Assembly: GCA_018881555.1 (NCBI GenBank) | Contig: JACAXG010000012.1 | Location: 12,310,181-12,374,180, forward strand | Length of the DNA stretch: 64,000 bases | Direction of reading: 5' to 3' | Origin: Amblyornis subalaris | Taxonomy: Eukaryota; Chordata; Aves; Passeriformes; Ptilonorhynchidae | Part shown: positions 14,248 through 27,636 of the stretch, piece after piece | Layout: each line of letters opens with the position of its first letter | How positions within the stretch are numbered: position 1 is the first letter of the stretch | Notes under the pieces: generated by a model | Told to the model about the DNA's origin: nothing | What the model saw: the letters and a program-made list of their open reading frames with translations, nothing else | Databases searched by the model: none | Made by a program: the position numbers and the translations under genes

Positions 14248-17200
14248 CATCCAGAGCTATGTCTTGTTGGATTATTTTTCTTTTACATCCAAAGAAGGCG
14301 ACTAATAATGACCACAAATAGGAAAGCTTTGCCTGAAGTTGCTAATAATATTCTATCATCTTATCTTTAAATTCTTTTTTGTGGATTAGAGCCGTTAATA
14401 ATTATGAATCNCCCCAGCTTCATTTTATCTAGTACAGTAACATAATCAAAATCATCCTGCTCTAAACTCTCTATAGCAAATCCTCTTTTTAAAGCCCTTG
14501 TTCAACATCCTCCCTCATTTTAATTTCCTTTGCTGCTGCTTATTATACTAAAGCCTGGCATCTGAAAACTGAACTGTAGCATTAAGCATTTTTTCAGCAC
14601 AGACCATACCTATTCTTTCTGGATATTAATGCTGTAAGTATATTTTTAAACACCAGGCTGCCTGCAGTGAAATGCCTTGCATTCCCATTGTGTTACTGTA
14701 AATACCATTATTATGAAGAAATGATTGACTTTGTTTAACGCACTGTTCAAATAGTCTGCAGAGATGTGTGTGGTGCCAGTGTCATTCCCTTGCTTTAATT
14801 ATAATTTTAATCATCCGTGATCTTCCATTTGTTTGTGCAGTAAGATAATTATTTTTTTCTATCACAAAGCACTGACACAATGTCTTAGTATTATTATTTT
14901 TTATTATTGATTTGCACTATATTCCTGCTCACTCACTCTGCTGGATCCTCAGTTTCCAATACTGAGGATACTGTGCTCCTAAAAAAACCACACCTAATGG
15001 TACATCCTAAAATGGCCTGCTGCATCCTAAACCCCATCTAATTTCTTCTGCCTCCTACCCTCTATATGTAACCAGGGTATTTGGTGACTCCTGTAGGTTT
15101 GGGCTTGCTCCAGGCATACACCCACCTGTAGGGCAGCAGAACAATTCAGTACAACCCACAGCCAGGGTCTGGCAGCTCTGGGACCTCTCAAACCCCTTTC
15201 CGTGCTCTATGGCCAATAACCTACATCAGATGTCCTTCCCAGCTTGTGCCAGACTACACCCTTTGCTTTCAGGCCTTCAAATTCCCTCAAGAGGGGAGAT
15301 ATAAGAGTGAGGAGCCCAATCTCCTGTCTTGTCTCTGCCTTTAACACTACTCCTGTACAATCTTTAGCAGGCAGATCCAGGGGAATTTGCTCTGCCACCC
15401 AAACACCCTGTAGTCCCATAACATAGCACCAGTCCTGAGGCAGCAGATCGTACCTACTTGGGGCAATGCACCTCCTTCATCACATAGCGAGCTCCCCTCA
15501 GGCTGCAGCAGAGCACACAAGGCTCAATTGCAAAGGACCAGTGTGTTTCTCAGTTCCTGAGGTCACTTCAAGCCCACTGGAAGCTCTGCCAAGGGCTGGA
15601 GGCACTCTCATCCTGACTGCAGGCACAGCAAGGCGTTGTACCCAGAGGTGCCCAGGTGACTCTTGCCTTGCAACAGGTAGGGGATCCAACTCTTTAACCA
15701 AGCTTATCCTAATATAAGGTTATAGCTTTATTTCCAATTGAATACCCAGGCATGCAAGAGGAAACACTAAAGCCCTATTAGCAGCTACCCTCTGTGAAGC
15801 AGAAGACCCTGTAGCAGCATACTGTATATAATTATAAGCCACTGAACTATGGAATGTCAAAAATAGCGGAAAACGCTGGGTTTGGAGGATTTGCTGTATT
15901 AGCTCCTCAAAGGAGATTCACTGATAGGTTTTGACAAAAGCTGTCTTCCCCTGAATATAAATGTCAGGCTGCAATCAGCAGATCCCCGCTGGCGCAGACT
16001 TACGGGGGCAGGCAGACGGCCGCCAAGGCTCTGCCAAGGAGGCTTCACACGAGGGGAGGGAGTCTGCAGCAGCCCTGGGCTGAGTCTGGAGGCTCAGTGT
16101 TCCCAGTGCCCATCTGCATGTGCCACATACAGACAGGTGTGTGCTCATCTCAGACTTTGAGAGCACCTTCAGGCAGATTAAAAACCGGCCTAAGAAGAAC
16201 ACGCCTCAAGTCTGAATACAGAAAACCTGGAAAACACCTTAAAACTCGTGCTGGGCTGACTGAGCCTACTGCTCCCCACAGCCTTAACTGTAGCAAGGAC
16301 ATGAAGGACTCCCCGGCCCTTTCCCAGCCCTCTGCTGCAGCAGGCTCCTTGCCAGGCTGCACCTGGGCAAGGGAAGCATGGCTGATTGTAGGGAGCATAC
16401 CAGGGCTGCAGAGCCCGACCCCCCAGTCTGCTCGGNCGCCTGCAAGAAGCACCAGCTCACCTGCTCGTGTTCATCTGAGAAGCCACGGGAAAGAGAGAAC
16501 TCTCCACCTGATTATCTTCAGTCTTTGGATGCCTACACACACTAGAGAGCCTGCAGGTCATCTCCAGGAGCCAGAAGAGAAATATTACTTAGAAATAATT
16601 AAAGAGAGGCTCAGGCTGTGATGCTGGATTCCTTTTTTTAAAAATCCCTATGCATAGCAGGTATTTGAGTATTGATTGTTAGTTCATGTCCACACCTGGA
16701 AATGCAGCAAATTTCTGTTACTTTTCTGCTCCTGTAATTTCAATGAACAGGTGTTAGACGTGCTGCGATGTCATTTGATATTCTGCTTTTCTGCTTTTAT
16801 CTATTTTGTGGGTTTCTTAGCTCATTGTGAAGGGTTTCTCATCCTCCAGCGAGCTGCTGGCAGCTGCCTGCCCTCTCCTGGCAGCCTGGGGCTGCAGAGA
16901 AGGGANTTGCCCATCAGGAGCCAGTTTCATGCAGAGTCAGGGACCCAAAGCGGATCCACACAAAGGTCCTCACAGGCTGCAGCGCGTGCTGGAGTTTTCC
17001 AGTGGTGGATTAATCTTGCAATGTGAACTGTACCAAAATACTATACTTTCAAGTGTACCCAAAATAACATAACTATTACAGCAACTGTAAAGCACAAAAA
17101 GGTAGAATCAGAGCAAGGGGAGAGGGGTTTTTTTGGTCAGTAGGTCTTGTATTTTACATCCAACAGCAAACAACATATCCATTTCCAGAACAGCTGTACC

Positions 17201-17424
17201 ACTGACGTAAATACACCAAGTCAAGTACACCCACCAGANGTAAATAGGCTCCCCAGACAGCTACAAGGAAAGCACTAAACTAGGGCTAAACACACTGAAC
17301 ATGTCTTCACCGCTCTGACAAGGGGAGCAGGCACCAGAGTGACCTGAAAAAAAGCAGAAGCTGCACGTGGAATAAAGATCTCACTGCCAACAAAACCTGG
17401 GCAAGGTCATGGGGTCTCAATCTG

Positions 17425-17640
17425 CCCNCTTAGCTTAAAGCCATTACCCCNTGTCCTGTCACAACAGGCCCTGCTAAAATGTCTGTTCCCAGTCTTCTTA
17501 CANGCCCCCTTTATGTACTGGAAGGCCACAATCAGGCCTCCCCAGAGCATTCTCTTCTCCAGGCTGAAAAATCCCAGCTCTCTCATCCTGTCCTCATAGG
17601 AGAGGTGCTCCATACTTCAGATTCCCTTAGTGGCTCTTTC
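17425..17640 (-). mobile_element. CR1 LINE fragment (internal part of the 3' region)
   Basis: The + strand shows the reverse complement of the CR1 3' region: AAAGCCATTACCCC, then CCTTTATGTACTGGAAGGCC, then TTCTCTTCCAGGCTGAA with one extra C, then CCTCATAGGAGAGGTGCTCC. The element therefore points left. It is 5'-truncated, as nearly all avian CR1 copies are, and also lacks the extreme 3' end. Divergence and scattered N bases suggest an old copy. Confidence 0.85.
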
Positions 17641-18092
17641 TAACTTTCAAGCTTTTCTCGGAGAGGCTGTTCTCTAGCATTCCTTCCAAGTGACAGCAAA
17701 GCTGAATCAGATGTGACTTGGAGAGATGACTGTTAGCTTCCTAACAGTCCTGCCGTTCCCTTTAAAGGCCACCCAGAACAATCATCTCCTTTTCTTTGCC
17801 TAGGTGGAAGACTAATTAGCACCTAATAATCCACCAACGTGTATGCTGAGAGCAATGCTATCTATGTTTGTGAGAGCTGCGCACTCCTCAGCTTCCATTT
17901 CACACTGCCTATCCAAAAAGATGAAATCATTCTCACTACATGGTCGAATTCACATATCATCCTCAATCAGTTTGACTTCACATGGCTATTGCCACGGAAC
18001 AGCCTGTGCATCTTGACTGACACTAGGGCCAGAGCAGAAAGAAGCTGATACACAACTCTTTGTCTTCTGCATCGCACTGTCTCTGTTTTCAG

Positions 18093-18345
18093 AGAATCAT
18101 AGCATGGCTTGGNTTGCAAGGGACCTTAAATATCACCTAGTTCCAACATCCCTGTCATGGGCAGGGACACCCTCCACCAGACCATGTCACTCAAAACCCC
18201 ATCCAGCCTGGCCTTGAAGACTTCCAGGGATGGGGCATCCACAGCTTCTCTGGGCAGCCTGTGCCAGGGCCTCACCACTCTCACAGTAAAGTATCTCTTT
18301 CTAATATCTAATGTAAACTTACTCCCTTTTCTGCAGAGGTTGTGC
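18093..18345 (-). mobile_element. CR1 LINE fragment (3'-terminal part)
   Basis: Begins with AGAATCATAGCATGG, the reverse complement of the CR1 3' terminus. Diagnostic blocks follow: CATGGGCAGGGACACCCTCC, CATCCAGCCTGGCCTTGAAG, CTTCCAGGGATGGGGCATCC and CTCACAGTAAAGTATCTC. It is oriented leftward. Its inner end falls close to where the neighbouring fragment at 17425 begins in the CR1 consensus. Confidence 0.9.
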
Positions 18346-21300
18346 TTTTGCATTAAATACTGTCTTCCTTTTAGTGTTGCTCAGCTGGATTTAGCACTGG
18401 ATAAAATGATTATTGCCTTAAAAATAATTGTACAAAAAACAGCAGCAGACAACACTTAGAAGTGCTACATCATCATCCTCTTTTCTCCCCTATGAGACAT
18501 GAATTAAAAGCCAGTTCAGGCACAGGTAAAAGGCTAACACCAGTTCCCAGCAGGCAGAGGAAGGAATGCTCATCTGGAGCTAGAGGAGGACAGGGGCAGT
18601 TGTGGGGATGGAGCAGAGCACCACTTACATATTCTCACCCTGCCTTCCACATTTTGCCCACTCCAGCCCAACAGCTTCATCCTGTTCCAGGGGCTGACAC
18701 CTGAAGAGACAGTGATGACAAGCTCCTACTATTGCTGTCAAGTCACTTAGCTTCACAGGACCTCATTTACCAGCTCCCCACAGGGGTCCAGCACAGGCTT
18801 AGGGGCAAGCAGAAATGTCTGGAGCCAGCACTATCCCTCCTCCAGCCCCTCTCTGCTCTGAGCTCCCACACTCTTCATGGAGCAGTCTCAGCCTCAAGTC
18901 CCTGAGCTCTTTCTGCCACATAAGACTGTCCACAGCCTCAGGAAACAAGAAACNTATATGAAATATTATGCTTCAGAACTTGAATAGGGTTCAGCTGGCT
19001 GAGGACAAGCTTCAGAGCCTGCTCCAAAGTCTGTGAAGCTGATGGTAATGCAGAGAATCCCCCTGACTTCAGAGGGATGAAGTCTCAACGAAAGAGAAAG
19101 CTGATTACTGACCTGCTTGCCATGCAGCACAGGCTGAGAAANGGAGCTCTGGCACAAATCTCTTTGGTGCATCAAGTTACAAGTAAGTCCCCTGATGCTG
19201 CAGATGCTCCAGGAAAGGTGAGCATGAGGTCTGGGTCTCCCAGGGTTTTTTGTTGTTTGGATTTTGCTGGAAGCTGCTGTTACACAGAGACTTCCTTTCC
19301 TGATCTGCTTTTGCCCAAGTGTTTGTGCTTCAGAGTCACTTAATTCAGTTAACAAACAAATTCCAAACTCACACAAAATCTTGGCATTTCAGAGCATTCC
19401 CATGCTCATCTATATCCTCCATGCTAATATTTGCCCATTTCCTTCCCTATATCCCCAGACACTTCACTGCTATCAAAGCTTTCTCATCACATTCTTTCCT
19501 TAGGCTTCAGGCTCACAAACAAGCAACATCCTTTCTTGTTACCCCACAGAATACCAGGATCTAAAGGACAAGCTGCAGTGCCAATACAAATATCAAATTA
19601 GCAACAACAAACAGGAGCAAAACCCTTCATGTAGAAATTTTCATGGGGAAGCCCAGGGACAAAACACCACCATGTGCTTCTCACCCTGCACACCTTCCCA
19701 GCTTTTGTTAACAGTCCCTGTTTTTCTAGTCCGTGATTGAGGAACTGGGCCCTGAGCACTCTGAATCTCAGTTGTGCATTGAGGGCAGAGGATAGCAAAG
19801 CAGATCACACACCATCGAGACATAGGCTGGGCAGGGCAAGGACTTCCATCATCCCAATTCTAACAGCTATCTAAATGGAGGCTCTCCTCCNCTGCTGAGG
19901 TGGGCTAAGGAGGTACACAAAATGAAAAAAACCCTGTNCACAGAATATTATTCATGCTAGCCTAACATCTGTTACTTTTTAAGTAGGTGCTTAAAGAAGG
20001 TTGTCAGGCCACACAGTTACTCTTTATTAAAATCCTGTAGGTCAATAGGGGAATAACTACACTTTATTGAATAGATAAATTATACATACTAACAAAAATT
20101 CATCATAACTGAAAACGGAGGGGCTCTTTTCTCCAGCTCTCACAATATCTTTCAGCATACTGTGTAATACACAGTGTGTGTGGTTTCCATTACGGAAAAA
20201 ATGGTTTGTTGACTGTGACAGGCTGCAATTAAATTCTAATACAAAGCATGGTCAGCGTAACACTTGGTGTCCATGCACTGTGCATCACAATGGGATCTCA
20301 GTCTTGTTGCCTGTTCCTTGTGCCTGCCATAATGACCGTCATTAACAACAAGAGTGGGTAAAAGCCTTGTCTTTGCATGTAGTCGCCTACGTATTCCATA
20401 AAAAGGAAGTGATGTTACACTGACCCTACCAAACATGAATGGAGCTAAGAAATGAGCCTCTCTCTGACGCTGTATTTGATCACGAGCTGGGTCATGTAGA
20501 AATTCAAAAGAGGGGAGAGATTACAAGGTCATTGGAAAAAACTCAGCTTTGCTGTGTATTTCCTGAACTGGAGAGCGCTATTTGCATACTTGGGTGCAAG
20601 AGGCTGCAGCNGCCAACACAGAAGATGTTAAGAGAGACCTGCATGTGAGAGGAAGCACGAGCGCACTTGCTGTTATCTGAGCAGGGCTGTTCTGATCTCT
20701 TCTAAGAACCGGTGAGGAAGCTGGCAAGGAAAGGACTCTGAGGGGCTGTCACAGCAGCTGTGCTAGGGCATAGTCCCTGGTGACGGAGCCATGCAGCTGC
20801 AGGGTGAAAGCTCTGGAAGGTCGTTTCCCATCTCTGGCTTTCCTCCCCAAGCAGCTCCCACTCAGATGCTGCGATAAAGCAGGTTTCTCATTTGCATTTT
20901 CCAAAACAGGCTGATGGTTTGTTTGCTTTTATAAAATTCTTTCCTATGACCTTGGCTGGAGAGAACCCTCGAACTACTTCTGCTATTTGACGTGAGTACT
21001 CATAAGAGGACATTTTGGCAGTTCTCAACNCATGCACGTCAGTGGCAGCTACCCCGTGGCTCCCAGGTTTCAGGTCCAGGAACTCAGCCTTTCAAGCAAG
21101 CCAGTTTGATACAAAAAANCCCACAGAATAGATAGGAAATACAACATTGCATGTGTCTAATTACTGTTCCTCTGCTGCCCCAACAATTAAGAGCAATGCT
21201 AAACAATCTGCAAGCTGTCACCCTCATGCTCCGACTGTGTGTTCTGAAGGGTTGATTTCACACTCAGGGGGGCACACGGCACACGAGGAAACAAAGACCC

Positions 21301-23131
21301 CTATTTTTTCCTAGGCGGCAACTGACTGCTTGTGAAAGCCCGTGCAGCAGCTTGTTACAGCCTCTGTCAGTGACAATGCTGCCAGACATTCAAAAGAGAC
21401 AAGCAAACATCTGAAAGATCTGCAGAAAATAAAGCCAATCACCAGGGCTAGGATATTCCAAGGGAAATTAAGTGGGACAACCTTACTGAAGACTGGACCT
21501 AAAATACTGTGAATATTGCTGTCTTGCTGTGACCATATTAACTTTAATGTGACTTAGAATAGACCTGACAACCCCATACGTGATCCGGAATAGCTTCATA
21601 CAATTCAAGACGCTTTTATTCCTTTCCATTAAGAAGATTTCCTGCCTCACACAGCCTGACCGCAGGCAAGGTCCAGCGTTAACGAGAAGGGGGCTGAGTG
21701 AAGGGCGGCGGCTCCCGAGCACAGACATCAGGCGTGAACAAGCAGAGCTGGCTGTCACGGACACAGAGCCTTGGAGAAGGANGTATAAGATGTATTTTCT
21801 ATTGAAAAACCTACCCTCTTTGTTCAAATCTGAAGTGGTTTCACTTCTCTGCTGTAAACAATTCACTTCCTCTTTCTTCTAGCAGAAGGGAGATGCGGGG
21901 ATTTTAGGCAGAACATTAACCCCAGAGAGAGGCCACCTCTGAAACACCTACGTACACCAGTCATTCCTGGCTGCCACAGAAATGCTGGTTTGCTGCTTGA
22001 CCTATTTCTGGCTTCAGCAAAGGAGAAGAAAAACAACCCACCATTGATTTTGCAAGTAGTTGTTCTGCAGAATAAACCAGTCCAAACCCCGTGTTTACTT
22101 TGCTTCCTGGGGATATGTCAGAGAAGTCACTGGAGAAGTTACAGAGATTTAGAACAGGCGATAAAGAGAACTTGTTTTCAGTTCAAGAGGTTGATGCTTC
22201 CTAAAGCTACCTACCTGCCCCAGATTCCCCCTTCCTACAAGAGTTTGGTAGAAAAATACATCTTATAAGTGCCAAACCCCGTGAATTACAAAGTGGCTCT
22301 GATTCCCCAAAGGAAGGGTGTAGAGCAGGCTCTTAAAGACTGATGATAAATGATAACCCTCCCCACAGGCTCCCAGCATGAAGCACAGCCACAAACATCC
22401 TTTCTCAACAGTCCCTTCCCCTGCCCTCGCTGCCAGCCCAGCCCAGACAGCTTTTCTTTCTGCTGCCAAGCGGTGAGGCGTCCTTCCTTTGCCCATCCTG
22501 CCGCAGCTGGGATGTCCTCTGCTGGAAAGCTCCTCTTTGCTAACTAGAGAAAAACTGCTCCCGAGCCCCTGGATAGGAAATNAAATGGAAATCTCCTGCA
22601 GCAGCAGTGTTTTTGCCCAGCAGGAGACCGTGTGCAGGGAGAAATGCTGTGCAGCAAGCCGGTGGGTACACCTGACCTCTGCAGAGCCCATCCCCACTGG
22701 ATGCAGGTCTCCAGGGAGGGCTTGGGCAGGCAGCAGAGAGCAGACATCATTTCTGGCAGGTTGCAGTCAAAGGCTCTAACTTTTAGTACTCGGTTTTGTG
22801 ATGGGTAGAGGCAGTAAAGCAAAGGCTGCCCAAGATGCAGTTTCCCANGCAGGTGCAGCGCTGCGGGGGATTGCTTTTACATCAGGTGTCACTTGTTGGG
22901 GTCTCAGGCATTAGCTGAGATCACAGCACTGGCAGCAGTCACCTTAGAAATTAAACAGGTGACATCTGCCCACACAGAGCAAAGTGAAATGGAAGCAGGA
23001 GGCAACACCATGACAACACCCAGCAGCTAATATTTTTTTTTTTTCCAGCACAAGATGAACACAAGAGCAGACAAGCTGGGTGAGAGGAGAAATCTTTCCG
23101 GTGCCCTTCCCTGTCCCTGACAGTAGCCACC

Positions 23132-23228
23132 TCATAGACTCACAGAATATCCTGAGTCGAAAGGGACCCACAGGGTTCATCAAGTCCAACTCCTGGCTCT
23201 GCACAGAACAACCGCAAAAATCATGTNT
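23132..23228 (-). mobile_element. Short CR1 LINE fragment
   Basis: TCATAGACTCACAGAATATC followed by GAAAGGGACCCACAGGGTTC and CATCAAGTCCAACTCCTGGC is a typical reverse-complement CR1 3' end. Only about 100 bases are recognisable. Confidence 0.75.
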
Positions 23229-25903
23229 CTCAGAGACTGGGAAAGCATGTAGCAAAGTTTCCCCAGAATATTTTATCTGAGGATTTGAGGAACTGAAGCC
23301 TCCCACCAAGACTTACGGCAGGGGGCTGGAAATGCCAATATGCCCACACAAGTCCTGTGCTAGGAAGTACAGCAGTGACATGCCCTTTGAGGCTGATCCA
23401 AGAAGAAAAGCTGGGGTTCACAGCTACAAGGAAGCCTTGTGAAATGGCCCTCTGGCAAGGAGTGCCTCTGGGATGTGTGCAGGAGAGGCAGTCACCATAA
23501 CAAGGCTAATTGCTGCCCACCCAGGGCCCTGCCCAGCAAATCTCCCGGCTTAGCAGATGCAGCTGAGGNGGTGTCTAGGGGCAGGCACAGGGGAGGGAGC
23601 TGCAGGACACGCTGCTCCTGTTCCCACGTCTGCCTCAGGAACCTCTCCCCAGCCACCGTCACCTGCCCATGGTTAACGCAGGAGAGCTTGAAAGAAGCAG
23701 GAAAAAGTTGATCAATTTGTGATGAAAGAGGCTGTAAATCATGCATGCAAGGGACATGGTGACAGGACAATCAGCTGTCGTTAATGAAGTCCTGGGTAAG
23801 AGAGATGAGGAAGCAAAACACTGCACTCTCGCCTGGCTCCTACAATTATGCACCCAGAAGCATTAAGCATAATTAATTAAACAGAGACACCTATTTTTGG
23901 AGTTAGGAAGATACAGCAAGAGTGTCTAAAAAATCAGATGCTCCTAAAAGAGAGTGGGGAGAGGGGCTACAGAGAGCAAATGCACTGCCTGGAGAGCACC
24001 AGCAGTGGCTTGCTATTCTGTCCTGACTACTGCCAGGAGTACATCTCCCATCTGGGGGTCACAGCTGCACAGGGAGAATCCACAAACTGGCAGCAGGATA
24101 ATTGAAGATGTCGTAATCCAGGGCCTTTTCCCATGCCTGAGGACAAACTGCTTGATCAGCACCTTGTAATCAGATATGTTTGGTATTCTGAGAAGTGAGA
24201 AGGAATTTCAGGGGGGTTGGAGAAACAGCAGTTTCTCCCTTGCCAGAGGCTGTGTCTGCCAGTAAGGAGACAAAAGAACATCCAAACTGAAAACAAGGCA
24301 GATAGGTGGGAAATCCCCCTAATTTTAAGTATTAGGAGCATTTTCCTACTAGGAGAAGTCAGGAAAACAGATACAAAAAGTCCTCATCTCCTAAACAGAT
24401 TTTTTTTCGTCAGCAATTCAGACCCAAAAACTCCAGATGGATATTCTCTCTCAGAAACTGAAGCTGTAAAATCTGCAAAGGGATGATGCATTTCACCGAA
24501 GAATGCAAAAACCCTTCAGAAAGGGATCCTAGGAGGAAAAAGAGCCACCACCAGGTGCCTGCCTATTGGAAAACTGTTTGCACATAATCCCAGTGTGACC
24601 ACACCTTTTGGGAAGGTTTTAGTCACTGGTGGTGTTTACTTGCCCACTGGCCCTCAGGGGCTTTCTCAGCTGATGCCAAACCAACTTCTCACACATATGT
24701 CACACAGCAAAGTCATCTGTCTGTAACAGTGCTCTAACTGTGCTTTTGTCTTTGCTGCTGTGCAACATGCATGGGAAGCCACTTGAGGAACTGGTAAATG
24801 ACCAAGATCTGAAGTGTCTCAGGACAGCTACTGCCATTTCTCCTTCGGCACAGTCGTGGCGCAGTCACAGCCTGTGTCCACGAAGTACGGTCTGTGCCCA
24901 GATGTGCAGGGGGTAACAACTCATTTCTCACTGACCTGGGTGAAATGAAACACGGGGGTGCCCAAGGGCCCTTCATGCTGTGGGTGTAAGTCACCCCGCA
25001 TACTATCCCTGCCAGACCCCAGGCAGCTCTCANTCCACCCTTTGTGCGTCTTTACAACCTCATCTGTTGACTGAGCCTTACACAGTGACTAGGACAACCA
25101 GTTTCTCAAGCTGTGCCAGGATTGTTGCTGCAGTTCCCATGTAGGGCAGGAGGACCCTAGAGGCTCTTTCATGTCTGCATCCTATAGCAAAAAAAATTTC
25201 TGTGAAGTGGTAAGATGAGAAAGTTGTTATCGGTCGCTTCTGTGACTGCAGATACTGCCTGCCCAGTGCTGTGGCTGCTTTTCCTCTGGTGCCCACAAAG
25301 GCTCCAAGGCTATTTTTTTTTTCTAGGATTGGAAATAAATCACTCCAATCAGTTGCTTTTCTTGAGGTGCTCTACAAAACAAACTACAGTGGAAATGTTA
25401 TCACTGGTAACAGATTTAGCCTGCAGAACCGTGTGTTCATTTAAATTTTAACATTTAAAAATAGTTTCTGGTGGTACCATGTAAATACAAGGTATGGCCA
25501 GCACAAGCAGATGCAAATTGAGTGAAGTTATATGACTGGAAGTAATTTATTTCTGCCTCTGACAGTTACTGATGAAACCCTGCCTCATCACTCCTCCTGT
25601 GCATTCAGGACACTGGAGTGACTCAGAGAAGGAAGAGCATGCAGGAGACAATATCACCTTAATGATCACACTGATGCCTGCCTCTATCACACATATCTGC
25701 CACACGAATATCTGGGAGGAATAAAACATTTACTGTCTCGACAAACTGATTGTGGCCGATTCCCACCACTGCCAGAATTCTAGCAGTGCCTAAGAGCCCA
25801 GAGATGTCACTTTTGCATTCCTGCTTACCTTGCTACCATTGCAGCCTGTTGAGACAGGCTTGATAGGACAGCAAAAGGGAGGTTGAATACATTTCCTTCT
25901 CAT

Positions 25904-25918
25904 AAAAAAAAAAAAAAA
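25904..25918. repeat. A15 homopolymer run
   Basis: Fifteen consecutive A; no retroposed gene is recognisable upstream of it. Confidence 0.8.
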
Positions 25919-26322
25919 TTAAAAACAATCAGTTGTTTTCTCTGAAAGGTGTTTAAAGAAAACCACTGGGAGGGGGCAAGATAGATGCACAAGAGAGGCT
26001 TTTCTTTGCTCAAAATTCAAAGCCTGCTCCTGAGGCAGAGCCTGCATGCCAGAGGCAAAGTTATCCTGCTTTTCCCTCCAAGTGCCCTGGCAGCAGTTGC
26101 AGAAGATCCTGCCACGCTCACCCCAACCACTGCCTGCAGGGCATGGCTCAGGTTTGCTCCCCACACGCTCCCAAGGCTCACAGGCTGGCCAGAACCAAGC
26201 AGATTTAAGCCATGTCTCTGGCAGAAGCTCTCATTCCTCCAGGTGCCAAGGCCTTGCCCTGCAAGACTACCACAGCCTCTCAAATAGTAGGTTTTTCCTC
26301 CTCTTCCCTTGTCCACGAAAAT

Positions 26323-26359
26323 GATACTTTCCTAAAATACAGATACTTTCCTAAAATAC
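26323..26359. repeat. 19-base direct duplication
   Basis: GATACTTTCCTAAAATAC occurs at 26323 and again at 26342 with one intervening A: a recent-looking exact tandem duplication. Confidence 0.8.
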
Positions 26360-27349
26360 TCAGCTGTAGTCCTGCCTGGCACAAACCGGTTCAGGCCACA
26401 CAGCTCAATCTTGCTGAACTAAACAACAATCTGAGAGCAGGATCCAGTAAGTGGCGATCAAACTTAAAACTCCCCTTGAACAGCAAAACAAAAAGCAGGC
26501 AATGCCTTTATATTGGCTGAGGCCAGGCAAGAGCCAGGGAAACAGACAGCCCAGAAGAGATGCTGTGTCCTACTTTGTCGGAGCTTAGAAAGAAAGCAGG
26601 GATTTGGAGAGACCAGGAGTTGTCTTTGCAAGTAAAAATGCTTCAGCTCACAAAGCAAGGTGTGCTCAGAAACACAAGGTTTTCTCCCCCACCCCAGTTG
26701 ACAAAGGGTGCTGACCAAGGAGGTCTATCATAGCATTACCCAACTGCATCTAGTGGGATAAGCATTCCTCACACCACCATTTTTTTGCACCATGCTCCAT
26801 CTTTCTAACTGACTGTGCTGTCTGGTGTAGCTAGATGATGTCCAAGGGCTGCCCTGTGACAGCATTATCTTTAGGGACATAATGACATGAGAAAAGGGAA
26901 GGGGAGAAGCAACAACACGAAAGACTGACTGGCAGAGCCCAGAACACGTTTTTAGTCCTGGCATTTAGGAAAACTATTTCCGATGTGAAGCAAACTAGAT
27001 CTAGAAATAGAAAAGCAAAAGCTAGGGAAACCCGCAGCATCAATCTTAGAGTCTGGCTTTTCAGAGAAACCAGCTTTTAGGGTCACAGACTCATCTGCCA
27101 GGTGGCACATCTTTTTCAACCGAATCGTCACCACGGACAGGCCTTAGCTGAATTTATTAAAAAAAAAATCAAAGAAAACCAAACCAACCCAACCCTCAAA
27201 ACCACACATGCAAGAAAAACTGTCACAAATGCAAAGGCTTGTCATTTCATCTCTCTTAAAACAGAGGTTCTTTCCTAACCCCAGAAATATAAAGAATCAG
27301 GGAAATTATAGGTCTGTATTACAACAACAACAACTCAGTTCGTTTGTTC

Positions 27350-27636
27350 CATAGAATCCTTAAGATTGGAAAAGACCTCCAAGAGCATCAAGTCCAACCT
27401 TTGACCAAACACCACCATGCCCACTAAATCGTATTGTGAAGTGCCACATCTGCTCGGTGTTTGAACACTTCCAGGGATGGTGATTCTACCACTTCCCCCC
27501 TAGGGGAACCTGTTCCAATGCTCAGCCACTCTTTCAGTGCAGAAATTTTTGTTAATAACCAGCCTGAACCTCCCCTGGTGCAACTTGAGGCCATTTCCCC
27601 TTGTCCCATCACCAGCTGCCTGGGAGAAGTGGCCAA
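27350..27636 (-). mobile_element. CR1 LINE fragment, different subfamily
   Basis: Starts CATAGAATCCTTAAGATTGG, then GACCTCCAAGAGCATCAAGT, CACTTCCAGGGATGGTGATT, GAACCTGTTCCAATGCTCAG and TGAGGCCATTTCCCCTTGTC. This combination belongs to a CR1 group distinct from the 18.1 kb copy (CR1-Y-like from memory). Leftward orientation, truncated at its 5' end near GGGAGAAGTGGCC. The two 75-80 codon frames here are chance frames in the element. Confidence 0.85.

Larger units (their letters stand above)
9735..17424. other. Intergenic DNA, no gene recognised
   Basis: Includes the hairpin at 9.92 kb and an AT-rich part at 14.2-14.95 kb. The 174-codon + frame at 16097-16621 shows no domain. No exon with convincing splice borders was recognised. 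Confidence 0.6.
18346..27349. other. Intergenic DNA with one short CR1 piece
   Basis: Besides the CR1 remnant at 23.13 kb, an A15 run and a 19-base duplication, nothing was recognised. Open frames are short and unlike known proteins. Confidence 0.6.

Noticed and set aside
16097..16621. 174-codon frame on the + strand
   Set aside because: No recognisable domain, no supporting promoter or poly(A) signal, contains an N; it reads as a chance frame in moderately GC-rich DNA.
18126..18459. Open frames on both strands at 18.1-18.5 kb
   Set aside because: They lie within the CR1 3' region, which is not coding sequence of the element.
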